A stretch of 64,000 bases of DNA from Bacteroidia bacterium (GTDB lineage: Bacteria; Bacteroidota; Bacteroidia; J057; JADKCL01): the NCBI GenBank assembly GCA_020635905.1, contig JACJYV010000005.1, positions 725,702-789,701 on the forward strand, written 5' to 3'. How positions within the stretch are numbered: position 1 is the first letter of the stretch; every line of letters begins with the position of its first letter. The notes beneath the pieces are model-generated. The model ran no database searches, was not told the DNA's origin, and saw only the letters and a program-made list of their open reading frames with translations. A program made the position numbers and the translations under genes. Positions 9,268-19,882 of this stretch are shown here, piece after piece.

Positions 9268-12200
9268 ATGGCAATCAGAAAAATCACCCTCAGCGCTACC
9301 CTTATTTCACAGCATTACAAACGATTGGTTCCCCCCTACTCAGTCAAGGGTTATTTTGACAAAGGGCGAGGGGTCGAGTTTGGTGCAGCCGAGCCAGACG
9401 AGCAAGGAAATTTCAAAATGGAATGGAAGCACCGGGTTGATGGGAAGCTCCTGCCGATTTATTTCCGGGTCTTTCTGAATGGAAAGAATATTTTCCAATC
9501 TCCTAAAATCAAGATCGAAAATGCTGAGGACCTGCAAGGGATATTGATCAAGGCAGAGATCCCGTTTAATGACCAAGGGGTTAAGGAAAATGCAAAGCTC
9601 AATCAGAAGGAATATCAAAAACTGTCTGAAATGGCAGAGAAAAAACCTGAAGAGATCCAAAAGACCGAAGGAAATATCTACAATTACCTAAGAGCAAAAA
9701 CCGTCAGGGAATTTCGAAGGAGGCTGCTGGATGATCTGAAACAAGCGCCGGAAGGCCTTGTGGAATGCTACAATGATCTGGAACTGGTTCATCTGATCAT
9801 CGACCCGCAGCCAATCGGAGATTTTATCCGAAACTTTGTGACGTTTGGCGGAATGCCCGACTACCTCAAACCTGCGGCTTTGAGCAGGGCCAGGCAGTGG
9901 AGAGAGGTCAGAACCCTGCTTGATCTGCTTAAGCCAGAACTGCCAATCGGGCAAAATCCTCTATTTGGGGAAGAGCTCAGCAAAGGTAAGACATTACGCA
10001 TGGGAGGCTCCGGTATCCTCTCTTCAGGCGTAGCGAAAAAATTATTTAAGAGGGATCTTGATCTCGAACTATTAAGCGGGCCCCAATTGGAAAAACTGGT
10101 GAAAGAAAAGGTGCTGACCAAAGGCGAGGCATCGGAGGTGGGATTGGCCTTGAGTCTGGACCGGATCGGGAAAGGGAATATCCCCCTGACACGCGCCATA
10201 ATGAAAGAATTTCCCAATGGCATGACCTCCATAAAGGACCTGGCTGCCTGGAACAGGGAAAGGTTTGCGAGTTTGTTAAAGCAGGATGTGAAACCAGCCA
10301 AGGGTTTTAGCAAGGAACAATATGCCGCCTATCTCCAAAAACATGTAGAATTTCTGTTTCCGCACGCGACTTTTATTGCACAATTTCCTCATGAAAAGGG
10401 CTCTGCATTTGCAAAACACTGGGTACTCGTGCAGCCGCTACGGAAACTCAATAAGGACCTTTTCTCCGGGAGCAAGAGAAGGAAGTTAAACACTACCGGA
10501 CTTAATGCCAGGGATAAGAAGAAAGCTACCGATGCCTACCATACCCTGAAAAAGATCGCCAATCGGTATGCAGGCCTGGAGCTTGAAAAACTTTGGGACA
10601 GCGAGCTGCACATCGAGAAAATAGCAAGCGAGTCCATGGAAAGAATGGAACTGCTCAAGAGCTTTTACGCTATAAATGGGGAAAGCAATTTTTTCAGCCT
10701 GGATATAGGTCCCCTGGGCAAAGGGCGGGACAAGTTGGACCTTCATAATTTTTCCAGTGAGCATCGCCGACTTATGCTCAATATGATCCTGTCTCAGCAA
10801 AGGATCTATGGAGTGACCCGCGATGCTGAGCATGCGGTCCGAATTCTTGAAGCAGGTTTTAGGGGTCCTGGGGAGATTGTGCGGGTAAACCGGCTTGAAT
10901 TTGGTCGTCTTTCCGAACTCCCGGAAAAACCCCGGGACGAATACTACTCCACCTCAATGGCTATCGCCAATAAAGAGGCAAGTTCCAAAAACCTGTATAT
11001 ACGAGATTGGAATCCTATGGGAAGAATTGATAATTTTTCAAAAGCTACCAAAGATCTTTTGTCTTATTATCCGGGGTATCAGGATTTATTCGGTAATCAG
11101 GATTATTGCAGCTGTGAGTGGTGCAGTTCAATCTATGGCCCATCGGCATATTTTGCTGACCTGATGGTCTATATCGAAACTCATATTCTCAGGGAGAATT
11201 TTGAAGAGGATGAAGATGGGCACTACCGGGGGCATTTATTAAGCCCTCAACACCGGCGGCCGGATCTCTGGACCAGCGTGCAATTGACCTGTAAAGGAGC
11301 AACGGAGGAGGTCCCCTATCTTACAATTATTAATGAGGTGTTATCTTCCTTTATTGCCTGGAACTTTCTCGATGGTTTTGATGCTGATCCGATGGATTAT
11401 CCAGCGACTCCTGATGGCACCGGGGATTTTTTGGCAAGGGCGGAAACCGCTGCGTTTAAAAAATTATACTTAAAGAATCCCGCGGGAATCGGCCAGCCTG
11501 TAAATCTGGCCATGAAGCGGCTTGATACCTACCTGGAGTACTACCCAACGACAAGGGACAAAATTCTGGAAGTCATCCTGGGCGGCTCGGATCAGAAATG
11601 GGACGCTGTTGCATCTGCCAGACTAAAGCTTTCATTCCGGGAAAAGGACATCATCGAAAATAAGGATAAGCACCCGGATGGTTGGCTCATGAGGAATTAC
11701 GCCGGGCTTGGCCTGCTTTCCGGTGGAAATATTTCCAATACCTGGTATAATGTAAAGCCGCTTAATGGAATCCTGAAGATAACCCGAAAAGAACTTCACC
11801 AGCTTTCCAGAACCTGGTATATCTTTCAGGGGCAGGTTCAGTTTGAGATTAGGGGGGAAGCAGATCCCCCTGAAAATATTCAGCCAAATGTCGAAAAGAT
11901 AAGGAGGTTAACCTACCTGAAACTAGACCGCATGCAGCGTTTTGTGCGGGTATGGAAAAAGGTGCCCTGGACGATTGAAGAACTGGATTTGCTTCTATGC
12001 AATGCAAGGGATCAGTTTTTTGGGGGTGACAATCAGCTTGGAATCATTATGGTAAGCATTGCGCAGGCCATGGAGATACAGGAATACCTGGGCTTAAAAC
12101 CACTTGAGCTGGCTGCATTGATTGGACAAATCCCAATACAGGGAGACAGCTCATTTTTTGATCAATTGTTTAACCCTGCGGGATACAAGGGAGAGAAATG

Positions 12201-15200
12201 GGATACAAATCTGGACATTCCCTTTTCTCATCCTTCACTTGCTACGTCATCAGGGACCGAATCTGATGTAAATGATGAAATTCTGATCCGGTTGCTGTCA
12301 GGCCTGCAGATCAAAGACAGTGACCTGATCGCTTTGCTGGAAGCCACCGCTATTGGATCTTTGAATCTCGCCAACCTTTCTCAACTGTATAAGCTCACGC
12401 TCCTGATAAGGAAACTGAGAATGACCGGTGTGGAACTGTTGAGCTTTATCGGGCTGCTGCCCGGGGAAATAGATTCAAATTCTTTAGGTCTTTCGGGGCT
12501 ATTGCAATTGATTAAATGGCATAGCTGGTGGAAGGGATCTGCATATAGCCTTAAGGAATTAGAAGCACTGGCCGATATTGGCAAATTGGAAGAAAAAACG
12601 GAAGAGTTTTTGAGTGCATTTGAAAACAATGTACAATCCAGTGATTCTCTGAGCATCGGCCAAAATGCTTTCACTTTATTTAAACCCGGTACCGTTGATA
12701 CAACGGAAGCCGTGAACTTTATTGCATGGCTGGAAATAAAAAAGGAGGAGTTAGATGGGAAAAAAGTAGAATTCGAAGAGATCCTTGCAGATCCTACCCT
12801 TCCGGAGGAAGAAAGGACCCGGATTTCAGAGAGAATTCTCATTCTTGATCCAATCAAATCCATCCTAACCACCCTGGAAGGCTTTTTCACAAGAGCCTAT
12901 AAGAATGTTTCCGGGCCACTGGAAATTGCCGCTGAAGAGTCCCGGGTGCTGGTTGATATCCTTATTAGGTCGGGGTTATTATTCAAACATGAAGGAAGCA
13001 ACTCCTACCGGCTTTCAGATTCATTTTTCGAAAGATCGCCAGGGCCAGGGGAGATTTTACCTCCAGCTTTTAGAGGAACACCCGGGCTTCCCTCCCTGGA
13101 CATGACAGGTCATTTCCCAACAAGCTTTTGGACGGACCTTCGGGATAATTATCTTACCAGTTTTTATTGGAAAACCGTTTATGAGCACCAGATGGCTACC
13201 GCCATCAATGCATCAATAGAAAAAACCAAGTTGCTGATGGAACTCAAAGCCATTGCACCTGATGACGAAACCCGCAACTGGATCACTTCCAATGGACAGG
13301 GAGAGCTTCCGGCCCATATTTCAAGCACCCTCCCCCGCCTGATCCAAATTGGCAAGCTCTTTAAATCAAAAAACCTTGATACCAAGGAACTCAGATTTAT
13401 TGCGGATCATGCAGATGGGGATGAGATTTTTAGCCCAGGCTTTCGTAATGACCAATTCGGGCTGGAGCAGATCAAAAACATTGAAATATTCAGCAATTGG
13501 CTAGGGATAGCAAAAGAAGAAAAACAGGAGTCACTATTTGCAATATTGAGTAGTTTCAATGCCTCTGAAACTGAGCCAGGTTTCCCTTCCGGGCCTATTG
13601 ACCCGGCGAACCTAACTCAAACTGCAGCAAAGATACTCGGCGCTCTCCTTGAGCTTGATGCTGTTTATGTTGGTACCTACATTAGCTTCATAGAGCTAAA
13701 TGTCAGCAAGAAGTTTAAAGCACTGGAAGGGCTGCAAAAACTAAGCGACTGCATCTCATTGGGCAATATTCTGGGACTTAGCGCCAAGGGGCTCCTGCTC
13801 GCAGGGGGAGCGGTTCTACCCGCAGCGGGTTTGCCCGGTGATGAAGACGACCAGGCTGAAGTATTTGAAGCTGAAATCGATTTAGATACCCGCGGAGCAG
13901 ATCATATCTTTGCATCCATACGGGCGAAATTTAGTGAGGAAGCCCCCTGGGAAGAAAAATTTGGTCCCTTTATGGACCGTGTTAATGAGGAGGTCAGGAA
14001 TGCGTACGTGGATTTCTTAATGGGGAATGAAAGGCATAAGTCCGGAGGGACCCCATTATGCCACCCTAAATTTATCGATAAAAATGACCTCTTTCATTAT
14101 TTTCTTCTGGATCCGGAGATGGGAGGTTGTGCCAGAACTTCCCGGGTGGTTGCCGGTTCAGCCAGTTTGCAAATGTATGTGCAGCGGGTGCTGATGAATC
14201 TGGAGCAAGACCACCGAAGGGACTGTGAAAAGGTCGTGAAGATCTCTACACCAGAAGCCCGGGATGAATGGCTCTGGCGAAAGAACTACCGGGTTTGGGA
14301 AGCCAACCGCAAAGTATTCCTTTATCCTGAAACCTATCTGGAACCGGACCTAAGGGACAATAAAACACCCCTTTTCAAGGAATTGGAAAACGATCTGCTG
14401 CAAAAGCAGGTTGATGCTGCCGCAGTGGAGGAATCATATAGGAAATACCTAAAAGGATTTGAGGAAGTTGCAAGCCTTACCATCGCAGGGGCATGCCATG
14501 AATCTGGGGATTGTAAAGATGTGCTTCACTTATTCGGAGCGACCCCTTCGGAGCCCCCGATTTACTATTACCGGCGAATTGAAAACTTTTACAAGTCACA
14601 AAACAGCTCATATGTAGTGGTTGACTGGGGGCATTGGGAAAAACTGGCATTACAGATCCCGGTCAGAAAAGTGTCTCTGATCGTCCATAACGGGCGCTTG
14701 TTTGTGTTCTGGATGAAGGTCACTACCAGGCCCTACAATAGGGAGATCGGAGGCAGCAATCGCTTTGCCGGTTATAAGCATACGCAATCGGTTGAGTATG
14801 CTTATTTGAAGCAGGATGGGTCCTGGTCGCCACCGCAGAAGATAAAGTTGGATGATAAGGAAAGGTATCCTGAAGGAGATGGGGTAATATTGGATCTAAA
14901 TATGAGTCCAATAGAGGAATCTGAATTTAGGGCCGCGGTTAACTATCAAATTGAAAATGGTATCCCCGAAGGTCATTCCATTGCTCCGGGATTAAGACAA
15001 TTAAGGAATATTCTTCTGGGGAATATGATCGAGGATGTAGAATCAAATCCGGATATTATCGGAACAATGCCTCCTCATTATATCCTGAGCGCGGATTTAA
15101 TTCCAGTTGATTCTGAAAGTGATACGAAAAAGGCTGCAATTGAAGTTTCTATTAATTATACCAATGAAAATATCAAAAGATTATTTATCCCTGAGTTTGA

Positions 15201-18200
15201 TGATGAAACTCACCAAATGCCCAGGGATGACTATAAACCAAATGCCTTGGGATTGGAGCAGGTTTTTCCAACTGTTAGCCTTGATAATAATCTGGTCCTG
15301 GCCTTTTTGGTAAATCCAACCATCTCATACATCAATCATTCAGCATATGCATACAAAATGAGTCCCCTGACTAATAAAATTGAAGAAGAACGAATCGCAG
15401 GTGTTCACCTTACTAATCAAAGTCGGATCAGTGTCTCAAGGAAAGTTTTTTCGACCGGTCTTTGGCCGTCAATTCAAGAAGTGTATCGATATTCTAGTGC
15501 TGAACGAATTTTTCGAGCACCTGTTTTTGACAATACTTCCTATCAATGGATTAGTTATCATGAGTCTAAGCATCAATTATTTGAACTGAAGAGTAAAGAA
15601 TATCAAGGCACGATCATCTCAAATAAGCTAAGTGATGTAATAATTTCAGTTACCGGAGATAACCTCCTGCTTTATCGGAATTCGTACGGTAATATGATGA
15701 ATTCTTTGGTAAGGATCTCATCAACCCTGGCAGAAAAAATGGGTTCGCATATTTTCACAAATGGATTGCATTCATTTTTATCAGTTGATTTTCAAAAAGA
15801 GCATTTGATTGAACCTGACCTTCCAATTAAGGATCGGAATACTGAAATTTTAAAAGTTAATCCAATTGAAAACTCATCCAACCCCTTCAGTTTTGAATAT
15901 GGGGGAATGGCAGTTTATTATCACGAAATATTCTTCCACATCCCCTTTCTGATCGCGAATCATCTCAATAGTGAAGGTAAATACGCTGAAGCTCAAAAAT
16001 GGTATCACTATATTTTTGACCCTACTGCACCTCCGGTTGAAGAAGGAGATGCTACCGATAGGTTTTGGCAGTTTTTACCCTTCAGGGACCATAGCCCCGA
16101 AAGCCTGAAGGACAGGTTGGGAAATATCCCTTCGCTGAAGGCTTATGCTGAAGATCCCTTTAATCCTCATGCTATTGCGAGGCATCTTCCGGGTGCATAC
16201 CAGAAAGCGGTGGTTATGAAATATATCGATAACCTGATCGATTGGGGAGATCAATTATTTGAAATGGATACCATGGAATCTATCAATGAAGCCCAGTTGC
16301 TTTACATACTTGCAGCAGACATACTGGGTCCCAAACCTGAAGAGATCGGCCCATGTAAAGAGCCGAAGTCCGTACAAAGGAACTATCTCAGGATCCGGGA
16401 ATTGATGGAGAAAGATCCTTTGGATTTTGGACCAGCTTTTGAGAGTGCCTTAATTGATACAAGTGTTGAACCCAACCTGTTTAATTCTTCGATATTTTCA
16501 TCTTTATCTGATTCTTCAGAATATGTAGCCTCTCAGCCCTCAGTAGGCTTGGTCGAGGGCGGGATTCCGGGGTTTTCCGGTTCTGTCACTGGAAATGGAG
16601 AAGTAACTGCCAGCACGACCATTGCTGTGGATTCATCCACCCTTACCATCCGATGTTCCTCCCATTCTACATCGCCACTACTGACCATGGCAGAGGAGGC
16701 CAGGGTGTTTTGCGTGCCGCCGGATAAAGACTTCCTCAAATATTGGGACCGGGTGGAGGAGCAATTGCACAAGATCCGCCATTGCATGAACATAAGAGGG
16801 ATTAGGCGAAAGCTACCCTTGTTCGCGCCCGAGATCGACCCTCGCCTTCTCGTGCGGGCGCGAGCTGCCGGATTGTCATTGGAAGGTGTGCTTGAGACCC
16901 TTAGGGGAGATATTCCTCCCTACAGATTCAGTTTTTTGATCGCTAAGGCCAAAGAGTATGCCGCTGCAACCCAATCCTTTGGTGCGGCGTTGTCATCTGC
17001 GCTTGACAAAAAAGATGCAGAAGAGCTTGGCAAATTGAGACTGGTTCATCAACAGAACTTGTTGAAGATGAATTCGGCGATTCGCAGGAAGGAGATTAGT
17101 TCCGCGGAAAAGAACAAACAGTTACTTGAAAAAAGGAAGGAAATCACAGAGTCCAAGCGGGATTATTATGATGATTTGATCAAGGAAGGATTAATTCCCG
17201 GGGAAATGGCTAATTTGATTTTAAAATATATAGGTCTAGGCTTTAATGTAACCTCAACTATTTTCACTTTGCTATCGGGAAATTTGAATTGGCCACCATC
17301 TGTTGCGGGATTGGCGGTTTCAACCCCAACTGGTTCGGCGGCAAAGGCTTTGAGAAAAACGGCAATAGTATTTGAGAAGTTAGAAGGATTTTCAAGGCAG
17401 GGTGGAGAAATTGCGGGAATGCATGCTAATTTCAAGCGGCGTGAAGAAGGGTGGAAATTCCAGAGAGATTTCCTTCAAAAGGAACTCCCACTCCTGGACA
17501 ATCAAATTGAAATTGCCCAATTGAGGATCGACATTGCTAAGGAGGCCAAGACCATTCACGAAAAGACAATCGAGCAAGTCGAGGAAGTGTTTGAGTTTTA
17601 TGGAGACAAGTTTTCAAACCTGGGGCTGCTGGATTGGTTGTCTAAAGAATTGAGGTCACTTTACAGGCAAACCTATCAGGATGCCATGCAAATGGCCCGT
17701 CTGGCTGAGCGGGCCCTTAGATTTGAACGCGGCGATGCTAATACACCCTTGTTAGAAGGCAGTTATTGGGATGCTTCAAGATCAGGATTGCTTGCAGGAG
17801 AAAAGCTTCTCAATGACCTCCGGGTCATGGAGCAATTTTTCCTGGAAACGGATCACAGAAAGTTGGAAATTGATCAGGCATTCTCGGTGGCTCAACTTGA
17901 TCCCGAGGCTATCATTGGGCTTAAAACTACCGGTGAATGCACTTTCACGATCCCTGAGTTTGCCATTCAAAGGTTTTATCCGGGAGCTTTCAGATGCAAA
18001 ATCAGATCGGCCCGGCTTTCGATCCCCTGCGTTACGGGGCCATATACAAATGTTAGTGCCACCCTTTCCCTGCTCAGCAGCAAAATCCGGATTCAGCCCT
18101 CCATGGATCTGGCAAACCTCAGGTTGGTTCCCCCATCCAGAACCCAAACCATTGCCACCAGTACCGCTCAAAATGATGGCGGAGTATTCAATTTGAATTT

Positions 18201-18786
18201 CCAGGATTCCAGGTACCTCCCATTCGAAGGGGCCGGAGTCGTTGAAAGCGAATGGAAAATCTCTCTACCAAACAACTTCCGCCCTTTTGATTACAACACC
18301 ATCAATGATGTGATCATTCACATCAGTTATGAATGTGAAAAGGACGATGCATTTGGGTTAGAGATCAATCGTGAACTGGGGCATCTGGAAGAACTGTTTA
18401 AAGGGAATATTGATTCAAACTTCAGGTTAATCAGGGCTTTTAGCCTCAGGCAGGAGTTTTCCCAGGCCTGGCATGTTTTGACCAATTCATCCAATGCTGG
18501 TGAGGTTACCATTGAATTGACCGATAAGCATTTCCCCATGTACCTGGATGGAAGAGAACTGAGAATTAAATCGTTGACACCTCAGTGGTTGGGAAATAAA
18601 GTGACTATTACTGAAATCACAATTACCAACAACGCGGCCCCGGCTACATCCGTTGCATTTGACCCTGATGGACAATTGGATAAAGGAAGTGGTCAAACTC
18701 TGAATTTAAAGATTTCTCATGACGGAGTTTCAGCAACCGAAAAGCCAGACGATCTGGTGTTGGTTTTGGAGTATAATATTCTTTGA
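9268..18786 (+). CDS. Tc toxin TcA subunit (pore-forming translocation channel)
   Basis: At 3,172 aa it is larger than the usual roughly 2,500-aa TcA. An N-terminal beta domain (about 1-100) looks transthyretin/carboxypeptidase-regulatory-like. The VRP1-type conserved site with CSCEWC and YGPSAYFADLM lies at about 612-630. Helical shell regions follow, then the neuraminidase-like region (YYYRRIENFY at about 1766 onward). The conserved HIPFLIANHLN and KWYHYIFDPT blocks sit near 2220-2255. The C-terminal pore domain (about 2500-2830) is a long coiled coil around the hydrophobic LKYIGLGFNVTSTIF stretch. The TcB-binding domain follows (YWDASRSGLLAGEKL at about 2833, then TIPEFAIQRFYPGA at about 2895). 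TcA binds the target cell and injects the TcC toxin through its channel. By eye, the part encoded at about 14.9-15.9 kb is AT-rich compared with the rest, which may mark an exchanged receptor-binding part. Confidence 0.93.
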   Translation: MAIRKITLSATLISQHYKRLVPPYSVKGYFDKGRGVEFGAAEPDEQGNFKMEWKHRVDGKLLPIYFRVFLNGKNIFQSPKIKIENAEDLQGILIKAEIPFNDQGVKENAKLNQKEYQKLSEMAEKKPEEIQKTEGNIYNYLRAKTVREFRRRLLDDLKQAPEGLVECYNDLELVHLIIDPQPIGDFIRNFVTFGGMPDYLKPAALSRARQWREVRTLLDLLKPELPIGQNPLFGEELSKGKTLRMGGSGILSSGVAKKLFKRDLDLELLSGPQLEKLVKEKVLTKGEASEVGLALSLDRIGKGNIPLTRAIMKEFPNGMTSIKDLAAWNRERFASLLKQDVKPAKGFSKEQYAAYLQKHVEFLFPHATFIAQFPHEKGSAFAKHWVLVQPLRKLNKDLFSGSKRRKLNTTGLNARDKKKATDAYHTLKKIANRYAGLELEKLWDSELHIEKIASESMERMELLKSFYAINGESNFFSLDIGPLGKGRDKLDLHNFSSEHRRLMLNMILSQQRIYGVTRDAEHAVRILEAGFRGPGEIVRVNRLEFGRLSELPEKPRDEYYSTSMAIANKEASSKNLYIRDWNPMGRIDNFSKATKDLLSYYPGYQDLFGNQDYCSCEWCSSIYGPSAYFADLMVYIETHILRENFEEDEDGHYRGHLLSPQHRRPDLWTSVQLTCKGATEEVPYLTIINEVLSSFIAWNFLDGFDADPMDYPATPDGTGDFLARAETAAFKKLYLKNPAGIGQPVNLAMKRLDTYLEYYPTTRDKILEVILGGSDQKWDAVASARLKLSFREKDIIENKDKHPDGWLMRNYAGLGLLSGGNISNTWYNVKPLNGILKITRKELHQLSRTWYIFQGQVQFEIRGEADPPENIQPNVEKIRRLTYLKLDRMQRFVRVWKKVPWTIEELDLLLCNARDQFFGGDNQLGIIMVSIAQAMEIQEYLGLKPLELAALIGQIPIQGDSSFFDQLFNPAGYKGEKWDTNLDIPFSHPSLATSSGTESDVNDEILIRLLSGLQIKDSDLIALLEATAIGSLNLANLSQLYKLTLLIRKLRMTGVELLSFIGLLPGEIDSNSLGLSGLLQLIKWHSWWKGSAYSLKELEALADIGKLEEKTEEFLSAFENNVQSSDSLSIGQNAFTLFKPGTVDTTEAVNFIAWLEIKKEELDGKKVEFEEILADPTLPEEERTRISERILILDPIKSILTTLEGFFTRAYKNVSGPLEIAAEESRVLVDILIRSGLLFKHEGSNSYRLSDSFFERSPGPGEILPPAFRGTPGLPSLDMTGHFPTSFWTDLRDNYLTSFYWKTVYEHQMATAINASIEKTKLLMELKAIAPDDETRNWITSNGQGELPAHISSTLPRLIQIGKLFKSKNLDTKELRFIADHADGDEIFSPGFRNDQFGLEQIKNIEIFSNWLGIAKEEKQESLFAILSSFNASETEPGFPSGPIDPANLTQTAAKILGALLELDAVYVGTYISFIELNVSKKFKALEGLQKLSDCISLGNILGLSAKGLLLAGGAVLPAAGLPGDEDDQAEVFEAEIDLDTRGADHIFASIRAKFSEEAPWEEKFGPFMDRVNEEVRNAYVDFLMGNERHKSGGTPLCHPKFIDKNDLFHYFLLDPEMGGCARTSRVVAGSASLQMYVQRVLMNLEQDHRRDCEKVVKISTPEARDEWLWRKNYRVWEANRKVFLYPETYLEPDLRDNKTPLFKELENDLLQKQVDAAAVEESYRKYLKGFEEVASLTIAGACHESGDCKDVLHLFGATPSEPPIYYYRRIENFYKSQNSSYVVVDWGHWEKLALQIPVRKVSLIVHNGRLFVFWMKVTTRPYNREIGGSNRFAGYKHTQSVEYAYLKQDGSWSPPQKIKLDDKERYPEGDGVILDLNMSPIEESEFRAAVNYQIENGIPEGHSIAPGLRQLRNILLGNMIEDVESNPDIIGTMPPHYILSADLIPVDSESDTKKAAIEVSINYTNENIKRLFIPEFDDETHQMPRDDYKPNALGLEQVFPTVSLDNNLVLAFLVNPTISYINHSAYAYKMSPLTNKIEEERIAGVHLTNQSRISVSRKVFSTGLWPSIQEVYRYSSAERIFRAPVFDNTSYQWISYHESKHQLFELKSKEYQGTIISNKLSDVIISVTGDNLLLYRNSYGNMMNSLVRISSTLAEKMGSHIFTNGLHSFLSVDFQKEHLIEPDLPIKDRNTEILKVNPIENSSNPFSFEYGGMAVYYHEIFFHIPFLIANHLNSEGKYAEAQKWYHYIFDPTAPPVEEGDATDRFWQFLPFRDHSPESLKDRLGNIPSLKAYAEDPFNPHAIARHLPGAYQKAVVMKYIDNLIDWGDQLFEMDTMESINEAQLLYILAADILGPKPEEIGPCKEPKSVQRNYLRIRELMEKDPLDFGPAFESALIDTSVEPNLFNSSIFSSLSDSSEYVASQPSVGLVEGGIPGFSGSVTGNGEVTASTTIAVDSSTLTIRCSSHSTSPLLTMAEEARVFCVPPDKDFLKYWDRVEEQLHKIRHCMNIRGIRRKLPLFAPEIDPRLLVRARAAGLSLEGVLETLRGDIPPYRFSFLIAKAKEYAAATQSFGAALSSALDKKDAEELGKLRLVHQQNLLKMNSAIRRKEISSAEKNKQLLEKRKEITESKRDYYDDLIKEGLIPGEMANLILKYIGLGFNVTSTIFTLLSGNLNWPPSVAGLAVSTPTGSAAKALRKTAIVFEKLEGFSRQGGEIAGMHANFKRREEGWKFQRDFLQKELPLLDNQIEIAQLRIDIAKEAKTIHEKTIEQVEEVFEFYGDKFSNLGLLDWLSKELRSLYRQTYQDAMQMARLAERALRFERGDANTPLLEGSYWDASRSGLLAGEKLLNDLRVMEQFFLETDHRKLEIDQAFSVAQLDPEAIIGLKTTGECTFTIPEFAIQRFYPGAFRCKIRSARLSIPCVTGPYTNVSATLSLLSSKIRIQPSMDLANLRLVPPSRTQTIATSTAQNDGGVFNLNFQDSRYLPFEGAGVVESEWKISLPNNFRPFDYNTINDVIIHISYECEKDDAFGLEINRELGHLEELFKGNIDSNFRLIRAFSLRQEFSQAWHVLTNSSNAGEVTIELTDKHFPMYLDGRELRIKSLTPQWLGNKVTITEITITNNAAPATSVAFDPDGQLDKGSGQTLNLKISHDGVSATEKPDDLVLVLEYNIL

Positions 18787-18960
18787 TGATTTGAATTCAA
18801 TTATTGAATATTGGCTCTTTCTCTGAATTAGGGAAAGGGTCGCGAGGTAAATCAACTCAACCAGAAAGTCTTTCGACAAAATAATCAATTGGGAGATACT
18901 GCCATTTTGACCAGTTTCCTCCTTTCGCTTATTCGCCGAAGCAGTGGCCAATTGCTATCC

Positions 18961-19605
18961 CTACGCTTTCCCCACAAAACTGCGGGCGATCATGTATTGT
19001 GCGCCGAAGTAAGTGACTATGATGACGTACTGCAGGGCCGGGATGGGTTCTGCGAGCATGAATTTGTTGATGGCGATGGTGGCATCTGAAAGCATGAATA
19101 CCATGGCGCCGAGCACGAGCAGGATGCCTCCTTTGAGGTTGAAGGCGGCCGAGATGCCCATGGTGGCGATCACGGTGAGGTACACCATGACGGGTATTTG
19201 CAGGGGGCCCAGTTTGGGAAAGAGGAGAATGGCCATCACGATTGCGAATCCGCCCACCCCGAGGGCAGCCCACAGGCGGTTGGGCTGGTATTTTCGGTCG
19301 AGGTTGAAGAGGATGATGTAAAATATGTGGGCGATGAGAAAGGAGCCCAATCCCACGATGAAGAAGTCTTCTTTTCCTTTGGGTACCATGGCGAGGGCGA
19401 TGTCGCCGCCGGCGGAGAAGATCATGGCCACCACCAGGAGCCAGCGGTGTTTGCCCTGCAGGGAGGTGAGGGCCCAGGCCCCGAGGGTGAGGGCAGGCAG
19501 GGCTTTGATGAGCCAGTCGGCGGTGAAGGGTACTTTGATCATCAGGCCGAGGTAAAGGAGGGAGAATAGGAGAAATAGTCCGGGGTAAATCTGGTTGGAT
19601 TTCAT
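18961..19605 (-). CDS. YhhN family membrane protein (TMEM86/lysoplasmalogenase-like)
   Basis: 214 aa with about seven or eight hydrophobic segments. The pattern is typical of the YhhN/TMEM86 family: FSAGGDIALA near residues 62-71, GLGSFLIAHIFYI, and MLSDATIAINKF near the C terminus, with conserved acidic residues in the membrane. Eukaryotic TMEM86 proteins hydrolyse the vinyl-ether bond of lysoplasmalogens, and bacterial members are presumed membrane lipid enzymes. It is convergent with the Tc operon. It has no operon partner and is probably an ancestral chromosomal gene. Confidence 0.88.
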   Translation of the reverse strand: MKSNQIYPGLFLLFSLLYLGLMIKVPFTADWLIKALPALTLGAWALTSLQGKHRWLLVVAMIFSAGGDIALAMVPKGKEDFFIVGLGSFLIAHIFYIILFNLDRKYQPNRLWAALGVGGFAIVMAILLFPKLGPLQIPVMVYLTVIATMGISAAFNLKGGILLVLGAMVFMLSDATIAINKFMLAEPIPALQYVIIVTYFGAQYMIARSFVGKA

Positions 19606-19882
19606 GCTGGATTTTTTGGGGGTTAGGGGTGGATCCGGATGTAGGGGGAAGTTACGATTTGTTGGTTGAGGGTGAAAGTTTTTTTGGGGTGGGTTTTTTC
19701 AACACAAAGTTCCCCAACAAACAACCCTTACACAATACTGCAATTATCGTCATTCAGAGCGATTTTGGCCCGGTCTGTGAATAGCATTTCTGTGTAGGAC
19801 GTGATAATTGTCCTATTCTGTTTCGGAACTGTTTCGGAATGGATTTTCAACTTACTTTCACTTTAAACACAGAATTCAAGCT

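Noticed and set aside
19620..19880. search for a tRNA or att site next to the integrase
   Set aside because: No cloverleaf-forming sequence or matching distant direct repeat was recognised by eye.
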